Positions 17,697 through 27,153 of a stretch of DNA of 64,000 nucleotides are shown one piece after another. The translations under genes were made by a program, and so were the position numbers. The first letter of the stretch is position 1, and every line of letters begins with the position of its first letter. The DNA lies in contig NZ_CANNCR010000008.1 of assembly GCF_947503125.1 (NCBI RefSeq), positions 84,166 to 148,165 on the forward strand, in the 5' to 3' direction. This DNA is from an uncultured Metabacillus sp. Its GTDB lineage: Bacteria > Bacillota > Bacilli > Bacillales > Bacillaceae. The notes under the pieces are model-generated. The model had not been told where the DNA came from. It worked only from the letters and a program-made list of their open reading frames with translations, and did not search any database.

Positions 17697-17844
17697 ATTT
17701 CAATGGAAGTTTCAACCACAATAGAAAAGTGGTAGCAACGTATGAACTGGATACTAACTACGTAAAAAACAAAACTCGCAGATATTTTTTAATGGTTTCT
17801 AAAAAAGGAGGAAGACTGTATACTAGCAGGTAGCGAGGTGTGAC

Positions 17845-18039
17845 ATGGAGGAGAAATTCTTATTGAAAATGCTTAGAAACAGCTTTCTACAATATGGCCG
17901 GGATCTTGATGAAGATCCGCTTTCGAAAGATGACTACATACAGCTGCTTGAAAAGGCGGTAAACGAAAAGGATCAAGACACAGAATGGTACGAAGTGATT
18001 GAAGATATTGTCTATGGCTATGTAACGAATCAGGATTAA
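17845..18039 (+). CDS. yqzH: YqzH-like protein
   Basis: 64-residue acidic protein (MEEKFLLKMLRNSF at the start, then SKDDYIQLLEKAV) resembling YqzH (PF14164), a small protein of unknown function found beside yqjW in Bacillus. Here it is divergent from uvrX and shares the SOS-box region, so it may be damage-inducible. GAGGTG precedes the ATG. No membrane segment. Confidence 0.75.
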   Translation: MEEKFLLKMLRNSFLQYGRDLDEDPLSKDDYIQLLEKAVNEKDQDTEWYEVIEDIVYGYVTNQD

Positions 18040-18043
18040 AATC

Positions 18044-18101
18044 AAAAAGAGGCTGCCCCTTGTCCTTATTCTACAACAGGGGAAATACCCTGCCTCTTTT
18101 A
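18044..18101 (+). terminator. terminator of yqzH
   Basis: AAAGAGGC/GCCTCTTTT outer arms with a second inner pairing CCCTTGT/ACAACAGGG, then T run. Confidence 0.75.
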
Positions 18102-18159
18102 ATGGCTTTAAATCGTTGTCATCTTCCGCCAATTCCAGAAAATAACCTACTTCATCTAA

Positions 18160-18302
18160 TGCAAAAAGTCTTCTAAGAAAAATTTAAGTTCCATATAGTT
18201 ATCGAATTTAATTGAGTTTTCATAAAAATCCGCCCAAGAACATCAATAACACTTGTATCCTTTTGTTGATCTCTAATGATCCAAAGATACCGATTTTCTT
18301 TA
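18160..18302 (-). pseudogene. remnant of an MNT-domain nucleotidyltransferase (MntA-type antitoxin)
   Basis: Read across frames on the minus strand the DNA gives KKIGIFGS, then DQQKDTSVIDVL, then FYENSIKFDNYMELKFFLED. These are the GS-motif, the DxD-like SDIDVLV region and the following helix of minimal nucleotidyltransferases, in order. At least two frameshifts separate them and no start or full reading frame is left. MNT proteins are usually antitoxins paired with HEPN toxins; no HEPN partner is visible here. Confidence 0.65.
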
Positions 18303-18429
18303 CACCGCATTATTCTTAAATATGCATAAACCTTCAGATAATTCGAGTGAAATTTTCATTTTTTGATAACACCCAATCACCACGATACATAATCCTTTTT
18401 TGTTAAATTATACCATTTAGCTAAAACAT

Positions 18430-19224
18430 TCATTTCTTAAAAAACGCCTTTCCCGCAATTCGTTCAAACAGCCTCGGCATGACCTGGTAAAGCGTACTTC
18501 CTGTATTCATCCAGCCAGGTAAATTGATTTCGCGCTTCGGTGTGAGCATAGTGTTTACGATGATCCGTGCTACCTTATTTGGGTCAAGCATCCAGCGTTC
18601 CACATTTTTCACATAATCTCCCTGCTTGTCGGCAATCGTGAAAAAATCTGTTTTAATTGGTCCGGGGTTTACCGATGTGACGTAAATATTGTTTGATTTA
18701 ACCTCCATCCGCAAACTGTTTGTAAAGCCTAATACAGCGTGTTTCGTTGCAGAGTAAAGACTAGATTTGGGAGTTGCGATTTTGCCGGCCTGTGAGCCAA
18801 TATTGATAATATGTCCCTTTTTCCTTTCCATCATGGCAGGCAGCACCATTTTTGTACAGGCAACTAAACCATATACGTTTACCTCAAACATGCTTTTCAT
18901 TTCATCAAGGGAAGCATCGAGCACATCATTAAAGATTCCGAACCCGGCATTATTGACCAGAACATCAATAGATCCGACTTCCTGTGCAATGTTCGAAAAA
19001 ACGCGCTGAACGGAATCAAGATCCTGAACATCGAGTATGTAGTAAGAGCATGAGATCCCATAATCATGTTTAATTTGTTCTGCAAGCCGAACTAACCGTT
19101 CTTCTCTTCTGGCTAATAAAATAAGGTTTGCTCCATTCTTGGCACATTCAATGGCAATTTTTTCACCGATGCCGCTTGAGGCCCCAGTAATGGCAACATG
19201 GCAACCTTGTATTCGTCTATTCAA
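18430..19224 (-). CDS. yqjQ: short-chain dehydrogenase YqjQ
   Basis: 264-residue classical SDR. Cofactor loop TGASSGIG (15-22), NNAG, active-site Ser (NIGSQAG) and YSATK are present, so it should be an active NAD(P)-dependent oxidoreductase; substrate unknown. It lies 21 bases behind yqjP and is probably cotranscribed, as in B. subtilis. No clear terminator follows. Confidence 0.88.
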   Translation of the reverse strand: MNRRIQGCHVAITGASSGIGEKIAIECAKNGANLILLARREERLVRLAEQIKHDYGISCSYYILDVQDLDSVQRVFSNIAQEVGSIDVLVNNAGFGIFNDVLDASLDEMKSMFEVNVYGLVACTKMVLPAMMERKKGHIINIGSQAGKIATPKSSLYSATKHAVLGFTNSLRMEVKSNNIYVTSVNPGPIKTDFFTIADKQGDYVKNVERWMLDPNKVARIIVNTMLTPKREINLPGWMNTGSTLYQVMPRLFERIAGKAFFKK

Positions 19225-19245
19225 CTATTTCACCTCTACCGTTCC

Positions 19246-20211
19246 TTAGCAAATATAAAGGGTTGTCTCCCTTGAAGCATCTACTTTAATTTGACCGATA
19301 TTTTCCAAATAGTCAAGCTGACCGATTGTTTCTGACATTGTTAATAACGGCTGTTTATGATAAATCTTTGGAAACAGTGCCTGACATACTTGAAAAGCAG
19401 TCAAGGGCTTTTCCTCAAGAAAACTGTATACGAGGTCTGCTCGTTCAGCTTGCTTTTTTAAGCGAAGGGAAATAAGCTCATGCGCCTCTTCAATCGGTTC
19501 TCCATGACCAGTATAAACTAACGAAACCGGAATCTCTAATAATCTTGAAATTGACTCATTTAACTGGAGCTGCGGACGCGGGCGTTCTATTGAATTTGCC
19601 ATCGGCGGCTCTAATAATGGGTTTGGAGAAATATGTTTTAACAATAAGTCTCCCCCTATTACAACCCCTGACCTTTCTTCATATAAAACGATATGACTTT
19701 GAGCATGCCCAGGTGTTTCAAAGATTCTCCATCCGAATAAACCGCTAATTTCCTCCCCTTCTCCTACAAAATGCTGTAAATTTCTATTGCAGGAGAATTT
19801 AAGTGTATGATTCAGTCTATTTAAATCAGGGAAAAATTTTTTATCGACTCCAAATTCAATAAATAGTTTCTCAAAGAAAACTGTTTGTGCTGCCATAAAT
19901 TGCGGGTCTTTTTTCAACCATGGTGTATTAAAAGGATGACCCCATATTGGAATGTCCTCGCTTAAAAAGTCCAACATGCCGACATGATCAGGATGATGAT
20001 GGGTGATTACTACTTGATCAATGTCCTGAGGGCTGTACCCAAGTTCTTTTAGTTGGGATTGGAACGCCTGCCAAGCCTCAACTGTCTTCGGACCAGTATC
20101 CACAAGTGTTAAATGATCCCCCTTAATTAAGTACACATTCACATCTCCTACTGGAAAAGGTGTTGGAAGTTCCAGCTTAAAGATTTGGTTTCCCCGTTGA
20201 AATGGTTTCAT
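19246..20211 (-). CDS. yqjP: metallo-beta-lactamase fold hydrolase YqjP
   Basis: 321 residues. The metal motif HxHxDH is H71-H76 (THHHPDHVGM), followed by the His in TPGHAQSH and Asp in IGGDLLL. The fold covers residues 10-240 and the C-terminal part (LRLKKQAERADLVYSFL) is the helical winged extension found in Lactb2-like and YqjP proteins. Substrate unknown. First gene of the yqjP-yqjQ pair. Confidence 0.87.
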   Translation of the reverse strand: MKPFQRGNQIFKLELPTPFPVGDVNVYLIKGDHLTLVDTGPKTVEAWQAFQSQLKELGYSPQDIDQVVITHHHPDHVGMLDFLSEDIPIWGHPFNTPWLKKDPQFMAAQTVFFEKLFIEFGVDKKFFPDLNRLNHTLKFSCNRNLQHFVGEGEEISGLFGWRIFETPGHAQSHIVLYEERSGVVIGGDLLLKHISPNPLLEPPMANSIERPRPQLQLNESISRLLEIPVSLVYTGHGEPIEEAHELISLRLKKQAERADLVYSFLEEKPLTAFQVCQALFPKIYHKQPLLTMSETIGQLDYLENIGQIKVDASRETTLYIC

Positions 20212-20345
20212 TCACTCAGCCCCAATTATTATTTTCAAATAAAACTTATTATTGTTCATTAAAGATACTTACTATTATTTTATCTTCCAACCACATATTT
20301 GTCATTATATTCAAATAATTCAACTAACATTCTTTTTGAAAATGC

Positions 20346-20375
20346 TTGACAATTACCTGTCCACAAATGCATAAT
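20346..20375 (+). promoter_or_regulatory. candidate sigma-A promoter of proI
   Basis: TTGACA (20346-20351) and CATAAT (20370-20375) with an 18-base spacer, upstream of the T-box leader. Confidence 0.5.
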
Positions 20376-20424
20376 GAATAAAAATTCAAGAGAAAAAACT
20401 TAAAAAAATTTATTTTAATAAGTA

Positions 20425-20645
20425 AAAGCATTGACTTAGGACTAGTAAATCGGAAGCTGCAAAAGAGAGTGGAGCTCGTGGCTGGGAAGCTCCATTGCAC
20501 CTGTTTCCTTTTGAACCTACCTATGAGCTGTTAGGAAAACCTAACCGTATTTCTGCGATAAAGAAGTGAAGCTGGGAATGATACATTCCAACTAAGGTGG
20601 TACCGCGGAGCCATTCCGTCCTTTTCAAGGATTGAGTGGCTTTTT
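20425..20645 (+). promoter_or_regulatory. T-box riboswitch, proline type, before proI
   Basis: The T-box itself, AAGGTGGTACCGCGG, is at 20594-20608. Upstream stem I elements are visible: AGTAAATCGGAAG, AGAGAGTGGAGCTCG and GCTGGGAAGCTCC. The likely specifier is CCT at 20516-20518 in GAACCTACC, a proline codon, which fits the downstream gene. The terminator (20608-20645, AGCCATTCCGTCCTT with AAGGATTGAGTGGCT then TTTTT) would be avoided when uncharged tRNA-Pro binds. Confidence 0.92.
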
Positions 20646-20672
20646 ATATTGTGCTTTTAAAGGAGGATTTTT

Positions 20673-21503
20673 ATGGAGAAGATTGGATTTATTGGCGCCG
20701 GTTCAATGGCAGAAGCCATGATCGCTGGTTTAATAAAAGGCGGAGTGTTTCAGCCGGAGCAGGTGATCGTCGCAAACCGTTCCAGCGCTGACCGTCTGAA
20801 GGAATTAACAAATAGGTATGGTATCGAAACCACACATAATAAAGTAAAATTGGCTCAAGAGGCAAACATTATCGTATTAGCGATGAAGCCAAAGGATGTC
20901 AAGGCAGGCATAGATGGCATTCAAAAGTATATTCATAACCAGCTGATCGTTTCTGTATTAGCAGGGATTTCCATTGAAACGATCACATCCATCCTTGGCA
21001 AAAAAATAGCCATTATTCGTGCAATGCCAAATACATCAGCAGCGATTGCCAAATCAGCAACTGCCATCGCTGCAAGTGAAGATGTCACGATGACACAAAT
21101 CAAAAAATGCCAATCATTATTCGAAGCAATTGGCATCTGCAAGCTTGTCGATGAAAATCAACTAGATGCTGTTACAGGATTATCAGGCAGCGGACCTGCA
21201 TATGTTTACTTCCTTGTAGAAGCCATGGAGAAAGCCGCTATCGAGGTAGGCTTAGAACCGAATGTAGCCAGAGAACTGATTGTCCAAACATTGCTTGGTG
21301 CTTCAGAAATGATCGCGAGCTCTGATAAACACCCATCACAATTACGAAAAGAAGTCACAAGCCCTAACGGTACAACCGAAGCCGGAATTACGATCCTGCA
21401 AGAAAGAGGTTTTGAAGAAGCTCTTATCTCATGTATAAAACGCGCAACAGAGAGATCAAATGAATTAAAGACAATGTTTTCCGAAGCACTGATAAAAAAT
21501 TAA
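20673..21503 (+). CDS. proI: pyrroline-5-carboxylate reductase ProI
   Basis: Last step of proline synthesis: NAD(P)H-dependent reduction of 1-pyrroline-5-carboxylate. 276 residues; N-terminal Rossmann motif IGAGSMAEAM and the C-terminal P5CR signature region (SGSGPAYVYFLVEAM and SPNGTTEAGI). Start supported by AAGGAGG six bases before. Controlled by the proline T-box and closed by its own terminator, so it is monocistronic. Confidence 0.95.
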   Translation: MEKIGFIGAGSMAEAMIAGLIKGGVFQPEQVIVANRSSADRLKELTNRYGIETTHNKVKLAQEANIIVLAMKPKDVKAGIDGIQKYIHNQLIVSVLAGISIETITSILGKKIAIIRAMPNTSAAIAKSATAIAASEDVTMTQIKKCQSLFEAIGICKLVDENQLDAVTGLSGSGPAYVYFLVEAMEKAAIEVGLEPNVARELIVQTLLGASEMIASSDKHPSQLRKEVTSPNGTTEAGITILQERGFEEALISCIKRATERSNELKTMFSEALIKN

Positions 21504-21507
21504 AATA

Positions 21508-21551
21508 GAGAAGGAGTGCCGTTTTAATAAAAGCTTGCACTCCTTCTTTTT
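21508..21551. terminator. bidirectional terminator between proI and the PAS kinase
   Basis: AGAAGGAGTGC/GCACTCCTTCT stem with TTTTT on the plus side, between convergent genes. Confidence 0.85.
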
Positions 21552-21552
21552 C

Positions 21553-22942
21553 CTAGTTCTTATCTTCACTAATCGGAAGGTACAGATCAATAATGGTTCC
21601 TTTGCCAACAGTACTGGAGATGTTCACTGTTCCTCCGTGGGAATGAATGATTTTAAAAGTCGTCATCATCCCGAGACCTGTTCCTTTTTCTTTTGTTGTA
21701 TAAAATGGTGTGCCGATTTTAGCTAGAAGTTCCTCTGAGATCCCTACTCCTTGATCAGCAATTTGAATAAAAATCCCGGCGGAACCATGTTTCTTGCCGC
21801 TTATCGTTATTTCACCACCATTAGGCATCGCTTCTATTGCGTTTTTAATTAAATTAATAAAGACTTGTTTTAACTGGCTTGCAATACAATGAATCATAGG
21901 CAAGTCGTCAAGTTGAACGTTAACATTCACCTTGTTCATTAAAGCTTGCGAACCCAATAATGTGACAACATCCTCAATCATTTTTTCCACACGTTCATAA
22001 CGAAAATGATGTGCTTGCGGCTTTGCTAAAATAAGCAGCTCACTTGTTATCATTTCGATTCTTGAAATTTCATCAGACATGATATCTAAATACTCACTAT
22101 TGATTTCCTTCATTTTATTTTTATAGAGTTGTAAAAAACCTTTTATTGATGTAAGAGGATTTCTTATTTCGTGTGCAATCGATGCAGCAAGTTGGCCAAC
22201 AGCTGTAAGCTTTTCAGATTCAAGCAACATTTTTTCGGTTCTTTTTTCCCTAGAGATGTCCCGAGCGATTCCGTAAACTCCGACAATTTCCCCATTAACA
22301 ATAATTGGAATATTGGTAACCTTCAATTCAATGATGTGCCCGTTTTGATGAACTGCTTTTGTTTCATAATGCTGAATGGCTCCCTTAACAGCATGAGAAT
22401 AATAAGTCTTTGTCCTTTCAATTTCATCAGGAGTGATTAATGGCATATAAGACATTTGTAAAAGCTCTTCTTCTTTAAAAACCAAGTAATTCTTCCATTG
22501 CGTGATTAACACTTAGAAAATTCCCTTCTAAATCAAAGGAATATACCGCAGCCGGATTATTTTCAAAAAGAGACTTATAATGCTGCTCCCTTTTTGAGGA
22601 AGATCGTTTATTTTCAGTTATGTCTTGAAAATAAACAGAAAGGCCATTTGGAGAGGGATAAATCCTTACTTCAAACCACATTTTTAAAGGAGGAGAGTAT
22701 TCTTCGAAAACAATAGATACTTGTTCTCGCACGGCCATATGGTAATGTTGATAAGTTTGTAGATCAACAGCCTCAGGAAATACTTCCCATATGCATTTTC
22801 CTAATAATTGCTGCATATTACGACGCAGTAGTCTAGTTGCCTCTTTATTAACATAAGTAAATTTCCACTCTCTATCTAAAGCAAAAAAAGCATCTGTAAT
22901 TCGATCTAATATCTCATACGGATTTATCTGTTGAATATACAT
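21553..22942 (-). pseudogene. PAS-PAS sensor histidine kinase (KinA-like), frameshifted
   Basis: No transmembrane segment, so a cytoplasmic kinase of the sporulation-kinase type. First frame (start ATG 22942, GAGGA upstream): two PAS domains, the second broken off at NHAMEELLGF by a stop at 22475. The next frame continues exactly as KEEELLQMSYMP and holds the H-box SIAHEIRNPLTSIKG, N-box IKNAIEAM, and G-boxes (ADQGVGIS, GTGLGMMTT). Removing one base from the run of five A at 22477-22481 joins them into about 463 residues. Real mutation or sequencing error in a homopolymer cannot be told. Confidence 0.85.
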
Positions 22943-23139
22943 TTCATCAATCCTCACAGCGATTTTCTATGCAATATGATACCACACCTAAGCCTAATTT
23001 CGGTATTTAAATAAAGGGAGACTTCCATCAATTGGTTTCCGAAGAACAGGATATACAACTGCCTGTTAAGAAGGGATAAATAGCTTCTTTTATACCCTTT
23101 GGTATATAATGGTAGAAAATGAAAGAAGGGGAATAATGC

Positions 23140-23565
23140 ATGAATTCAAATGATTCCATTATACAAACAGCTCTTCCACATCGGTACCCATTCTTAATGG
23201 TTGACAAAGTGATCGAGATTGTTGAAGGTAAAAAAGTAAAGGGATTAAAGATGATTACTGAAAATGAATGGTACATATCCAATGATCATACCTTTATGCC
23301 TAATATTCTCGTCATTGAAGCTCTTGCCCAGCTTGGCGCCTTTGCCTCTCTGGAAGATGATAACCATTTAGGATTTTTAACATCCATTAAAGGAGTAGAA
23401 TTCATTCGTGAAGCATCAGTAGGAGATCAAGTCCATCTATTTTACGAGGTGATACGAATGAAAAAAGGCTTTGTTCTTGGCAAAGGCTATGCTGAAGTAA
23501 ATGGTAAGGCAATTGTAAAGGTCGATGAGATTGTCATTTACCAGACTAGCTCTTCGAATAAATAA
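23140..23565 (+). CDS. FabZ-like 3-hydroxyacyl-ACP dehydratase family protein
   Basis: 141 residues with a hotdog fold. The catalytic His is in LPHRYPFLMVDKV (residue 14) and the Glu in MPNILVIEALAQ, spaced as in FabZ. The usual fabZ sits elsewhere in Bacillus, and this copy has no fatty-acid genes beside it, so it may be a second dehydratase of unknown substrate. A small unknown gene follows after 30 bases on the same strand. Confidence 0.78.
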   Translation: MNSNDSIIQTALPHRYPFLMVDKVIEIVEGKKVKGLKMITENEWYISNDHTFMPNILVIEALAQLGAFASLEDDNHLGFLTSIKGVEFIREASVGDQVHLFYEVIRMKKGFVLGKGYAEVNGKAIVKVDEIVIYQTSSSNK

Positions 23566-23595
23566 AATTTATTGCTACTAGATGGTGATTAATTC

Positions 23596-23868
23596 ATGAA
23601 AGTCAACCTTTTAGAGCTTCCAGATCATGAAAAAAGAATTTATCAACAAATAACTAAGTTAAAAAAACCTGAAAAACAAATGCTCTGGCACCTTATAAAA
23701 AAGACAAATATTGAAGGAATTGCTCTTTACCCTAAGATTGAAAAGGAAATGATCCCCTTGATAAAGCAGAAATTCATCGCAATTAATGAAATCTACCAAG
23801 GTGAGGGCTTTAGTTTTTTCATTTTACAAAAAGCCCCTTATCTTCTTAGGCAACTAAAAAAACGCTAG
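23596..23868 (+). CDS. 90-residue basic protein, unknown
   Basis: Predicted mainly helical and lysine-rich (MKVNLLELPDHEKRIYQQ, ending LLRQLKKR). No membrane segment, no metal motif, no family recognised. The spacing to the FabZ-like gene suggests one transcript. The pattern of a conserved hydrophobic core with Trp (MLWHLIKK) is compatible with a small winged-helix domain, but this is a guess. Confidence 0.6.
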   Translation: MKVNLLELPDHEKRIYQQITKLKKPEKQMLWHLIKKTNIEGIALYPKIEKEMIPLIKQKFIAINEIYQGEGFSFFILQKAPYLLRQLKKR

Positions 23869-23926
23869 GCATGTGAGATGCCTAAGGATCTGATAAATCC
23901 TAAATCCTGAGGCAACCTCACATACC
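23868..23926. terminator. nested inverted repeat between convergent genes
   Basis: Three nested pairings: ATGTGAG/CTCACAT, TGCCT/AGGCA and GGAT/ATCC. It lies exactly between the 90-aa gene and the M20 gene. There is no clear T run, so it may be a weak or factor-assisted terminator. Confidence 0.5.
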
Positions 23927-23930
23927 TGTT

Positions 23931-25553
23931 TCACCCTTCAAAAATCGTTTTAATTGAAAAAGATAAAAGCTCTGGCAAAATTTCAAATGCATAAGGAATA
24001 TGTAATCTTTCCGTCCATTTATGAGGATCTCTTCCAACCGGTCCAATATTTAATACAGGGATATTCAACCGTTGCATCTCGCTTAACGGCAAAGAGTATC
24101 CGTTTCCGTAAAGAGGCATATTGGCTGTTAATTGGGACAGAGCTTCCCCATTGTCGTTCAGCTGGACAAAGCTTAAATCACATAATCCCGGAAAGTAATT
24201 TTGCTGCTTAAGCTCAGTCTGATAGTTCTCCTTTGCATAGGCAATCACATGTTCAACTGTTTTTTGAATGAACGGGTTGCCTTTAGAAGATACTGAAGGA
24301 TAATAAGGCGGACTATAAAAGATCACAACCATCGCTCCATATTCCTTACATAAGCCAACTAATTCTGCAACAACTCTTGTGGAAAGGCCTCGTTCATCTT
24401 CATCTCCATACTTTACCAATATTTCATTTATTCTTCGATCAATTTCTTTTGTACCATATTTTTTCTTTGCAATATGTAAAAGCTCTTTAAAGGTCAAAAT
24501 TGTTACCTCCAAGTCTAATGGAGATAAAGAAATAAGTTTAGGGTACTGTTGACTTCGCTTCTTATAAAACTCCTCAACGTTTAAGGCAGCCTCTTTTACT
24601 ACTTGCAAAAGTTTATGATGAAGTTCGCTAACCGAGCCATTCATGATGAACAAATTATACATTGATACGGATGCATGAGGAATTTGAACAGAATACTCCT
24701 CTTTTAAATCCCTCATCATTAAACTAGTAGGCGGAGGTGAGATTTCTTCTCCTTCCTGCTCACAAAACGCAGGATTCAATTCCATCAAGCGGTTTAGCTC
24801 AGAAAGCAACAGATTTGCATTAAGTCCTGAAAATGGTTCCCCAGCATGTGTTTCAATACCGCTGCAGTAAAAGCTGGCTAGCACCTTTCCGAGAGAGCCT
24901 GTGTAAATATAATGGTTTTGATCATTAGGGAATTTTGCAAACATCGGTTCAGAATTAATACATGCTTTATAAGTTAAACCAAAGCGCTGCTTTAGTTCAT
25001 CTAAAATAGGGACAGCACTTATCATGCCTGCTGAATTAACTTCTTCATCCGGAACTGAAACGAGTAATAGATTTCCCTTAAAATCTCCATGCATCGCCCT
25101 TTCTAACATGGCTAATTGGACAGCAAGACCTGCTTTCATATCCATGGTACCTCTGCCAAATAACCACTCACCACTTTCAAGATCCTCCCTTACTTGCTCA
25201 GATAATTGGGAGCTTCTCGCCTTTAGTTCATTTGTTAACTTAACAGGTTGACAGGATAAAGAGGATAAATCTCCATAATCCGTTACATCCACGACATCAA
25301 AGTGATTTATTAAAACAACCGTTTCGTTTGTAACCCCTTGATTTACCAATGCGGTTACAAAAGATCTCCCATCGTGAACAGGGTGAAGCTGTAGGAAATC
25401 AGGATGTTCTTTAAAATATTCTCGTTCTTTTAACAAATAATAGAGATATTTCCCTAAAGCAATCTCACCTTGCGATCCTGTTATACTAGCGTGCTCAACC
25501 AACTGAATTAATAGGTTAACCAATTGCTCTTTTGTTTGCCATCTCCTTTGCAA
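23931..25553 (-). CDS. yqjN: M20 family peptidase, RocB/YqjN-like
   Basis: 540-residue metallohydrolase of the M20 (ArgE/DapE) family, larger than usual as in RocB. Metal motifs: INHFDVVDV, GRGTMDMKAG, SVPDEEVNS. RocB takes part in arginine breakdown; in B. subtilis yqjN is the paralogue at this location, so the name follows synteny. Substrate unproven. No partner genes in the same operon. Confidence 0.83.
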   Translation of the reverse strand: MQRRWQTKEQLVNLLIQLVEHASITGSQGEIALGKYLYYLLKEREYFKEHPDFLQLHPVHDGRSFVTALVNQGVTNETVVLINHFDVVDVTDYGDLSSLSCQPVKLTNELKARSSQLSEQVREDLESGEWLFGRGTMDMKAGLAVQLAMLERAMHGDFKGNLLLVSVPDEEVNSAGMISAVPILDELKQRFGLTYKACINSEPMFAKFPNDQNHYIYTGSLGKVLASFYCSGIETHAGEPFSGLNANLLLSELNRLMELNPAFCEQEGEEISPPPTSLMMRDLKEEYSVQIPHASVSMYNLFIMNGSVSELHHKLLQVVKEAALNVEEFYKKRSQQYPKLISLSPLDLEVTILTFKELLHIAKKKYGTKEIDRRINEILVKYGDEDERGLSTRVVAELVGLCKEYGAMVVIFYSPPYYPSVSSKGNPFIQKTVEHVIAYAKENYQTELKQQNYFPGLCDLSFVQLNDNGEALSQLTANMPLYGNGYSLPLSEMQRLNIPVLNIGPVGRDPHKWTERLHIPYAFEILPELLSFSIKTIFEG

Positions 25554-25751
25554 AGTGAACCACCTGCCAACTATTTTTTTCTCATTTTATTAAAAATATG
25601 GCTTTTGTTAAAGATCGTTTTTTCTACTTTTTTTCATCACAAGAGACGGCTGTTATTTGATCCATTTAGGCCAAGAACTGCAGCCAATCAACTAAGTGAA
25701 AAAATCCCTCTCACCAAAACAATACGAACGTAGCTGATAATAACGAAATAA

Positions 25752-25786
25752 AAAAGATAGGAACAAGCATTCATTTGCTTATCTTT
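25752..25786 (-). terminator. terminator after rnz
   Basis: AAAGATAAGCA with TGCTTGTTCCTATCTTT, an imperfect stem with a bulge, followed by T on the minus strand. Confidence 0.55.
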
Positions 25787-25802
25787 TTAGTGGTTTTCGC
25801 AT

Positions 25803-26735
25803 TCAATCCCGATGCTTTGGGATTTCAATTTGCATGAAATCTGATGCGATAGATGAATGAGGAAAAATGGCCTGTGCTTCTTCTTTTAGCGTTGCAACAT
25901 CCTCTTCCGTTTGGTAACGGGAGCTTATATGTGTTAAGATAAGCTGCTTTGCATTTGACCGTTTCGCAATCAAGGCAGCTTGTTTGGTTGTTGAATGAAA
26001 ATAATCGTAGGCAAGCTGTTCATCTGCTTCTGAAAGTGTTGCTTCGTGTATAAGCAGGTCAGCTTCCTTACAAAGCTCAATACTATTATCTGTGTATCGG
26101 GTATCTCCTAAAACCGCTACAACTCTCCCTTTTTGCTTCGGTCCTAAAAAGTCATTGCCATCAAGAATTGTTCCATCCTCAAGTTTAACCTTCTCCCCTG
26201 CTTTTAATCTTTGATAGATCGGCCCAGGCTTTATCGATAATGCTTTTAATTTATTGACAAGCAATGCTCCTGGTAAATCCTTTTCAATAACTCGATATCC
26301 GTAAGAATCAATCCCATGTTCCAGTTTTTTCGCAATAACCTGAAACTGATCATCTTCAAATACGGTCCCCTCTTCTACTACCACAAATTCGATTGGATAG
26401 GTAAGACGCGATTGACTAATGGAAAGAGAGGTACGAATAAATTCTTCAAGGCCTTCTGGTCCGTAAATTGTTAACAGGTCCTCTCCTCCTTGAAATGAAC
26501 GACTGCTAATTAGTCCAGGCAGTCCATAAATATGATCACCGTGCAGATGGGTAATAAATATCTTTTCAATTTTTCTTGGCTTAATCGATGTATGTAAAAT
26601 TTGGTGTTGTGTTGCCTCACCGCAATCAAAAAGCCATATCGCTTTTCTTTCCTCAAGCAGCTGCAGGGCGATGCTCGTAACATTTCGAGCCTTTGCTGGT
26701 ATCCCTGCCCCAGTCCCAAGAAACATGACATTCAA
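25803..26735 (-). CDS. rnz: ribonuclease Z
   Basis: Endonuclease that cuts the 3' trailer of tRNA precursors lacking an encoded CCA. 310 residues, typical for the short form. The zinc motif is THLHGDH (H63, H65, D67, H68); further ligands are in the His of KKLEHG, GDTR and ILTHISSRY. Initiation is at TTG 26735 with GGAGG eight bases before; this gives [18 protein letters not shown], aligned with the B. subtilis start. The intergenic region to zwf (26736-27153) is AT-rich; I see no gene there. Confidence 0.95.
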   Translation of the reverse strand: MNVMFLGTGAGIPAKARNVTSIALQLLEERKAIWLFDCGEATQHQILHTSIKPRKIEKIFITHLHGDHIYGLPGLISSRSFQGGEDLLTIYGPEGLEEFIRTSLSISQSRLTYPIEFVVVEEGTVFEDDQFQVIAKKLEHGIDSYGYRVIEKDLPGALLVNKLKALSIKPGPIYQRLKAGEKVKLEDGTILDGNDFLGPKQKGRVVAVLGDTRYTDNSIELCKEADLLIHEATLSEADEQLAYDYFHSTTKQAALIAKRSNAKQLILTHISSRYQTEEDVATLKEEAQAIFPHSSIASDFMQIEIPKHRD

Positions 26736-27153
26736 AACAACTTCCTCCTATGATCTCTTTCCTTTAGAATACATGATTTAACAGTAAAGTTAAACTATCA
26801 ACATCTTGCAGTATTTGTCGGAAAAAGAAAAAAATAAGTCGATAAGACTTGACCTTTTATAGGTTGATTGAATAAAATAGACTGAATAATAAAAAGATTT
26901 TAATAAAATCAAGTGCTTTTAACACGATATTTTTCTTTTAATCGTTTATACTAGTACTTGAAAAGACAATTATGTTTGATTTACCCTACATTTACCTTTA
27001 TTATTAAGTATTTGTAGAGGGTATTTTACAATCAGTGCTCTAAAATTCGAGCCATCCTTAAAAAAAGACATCTTGTCGGTTAAGGTATCGTTTTCATATA
27101 CGAATTTTTCACTGATGAAGAAATAAATGCATTTGACAAAGTGAGGTACGAAC

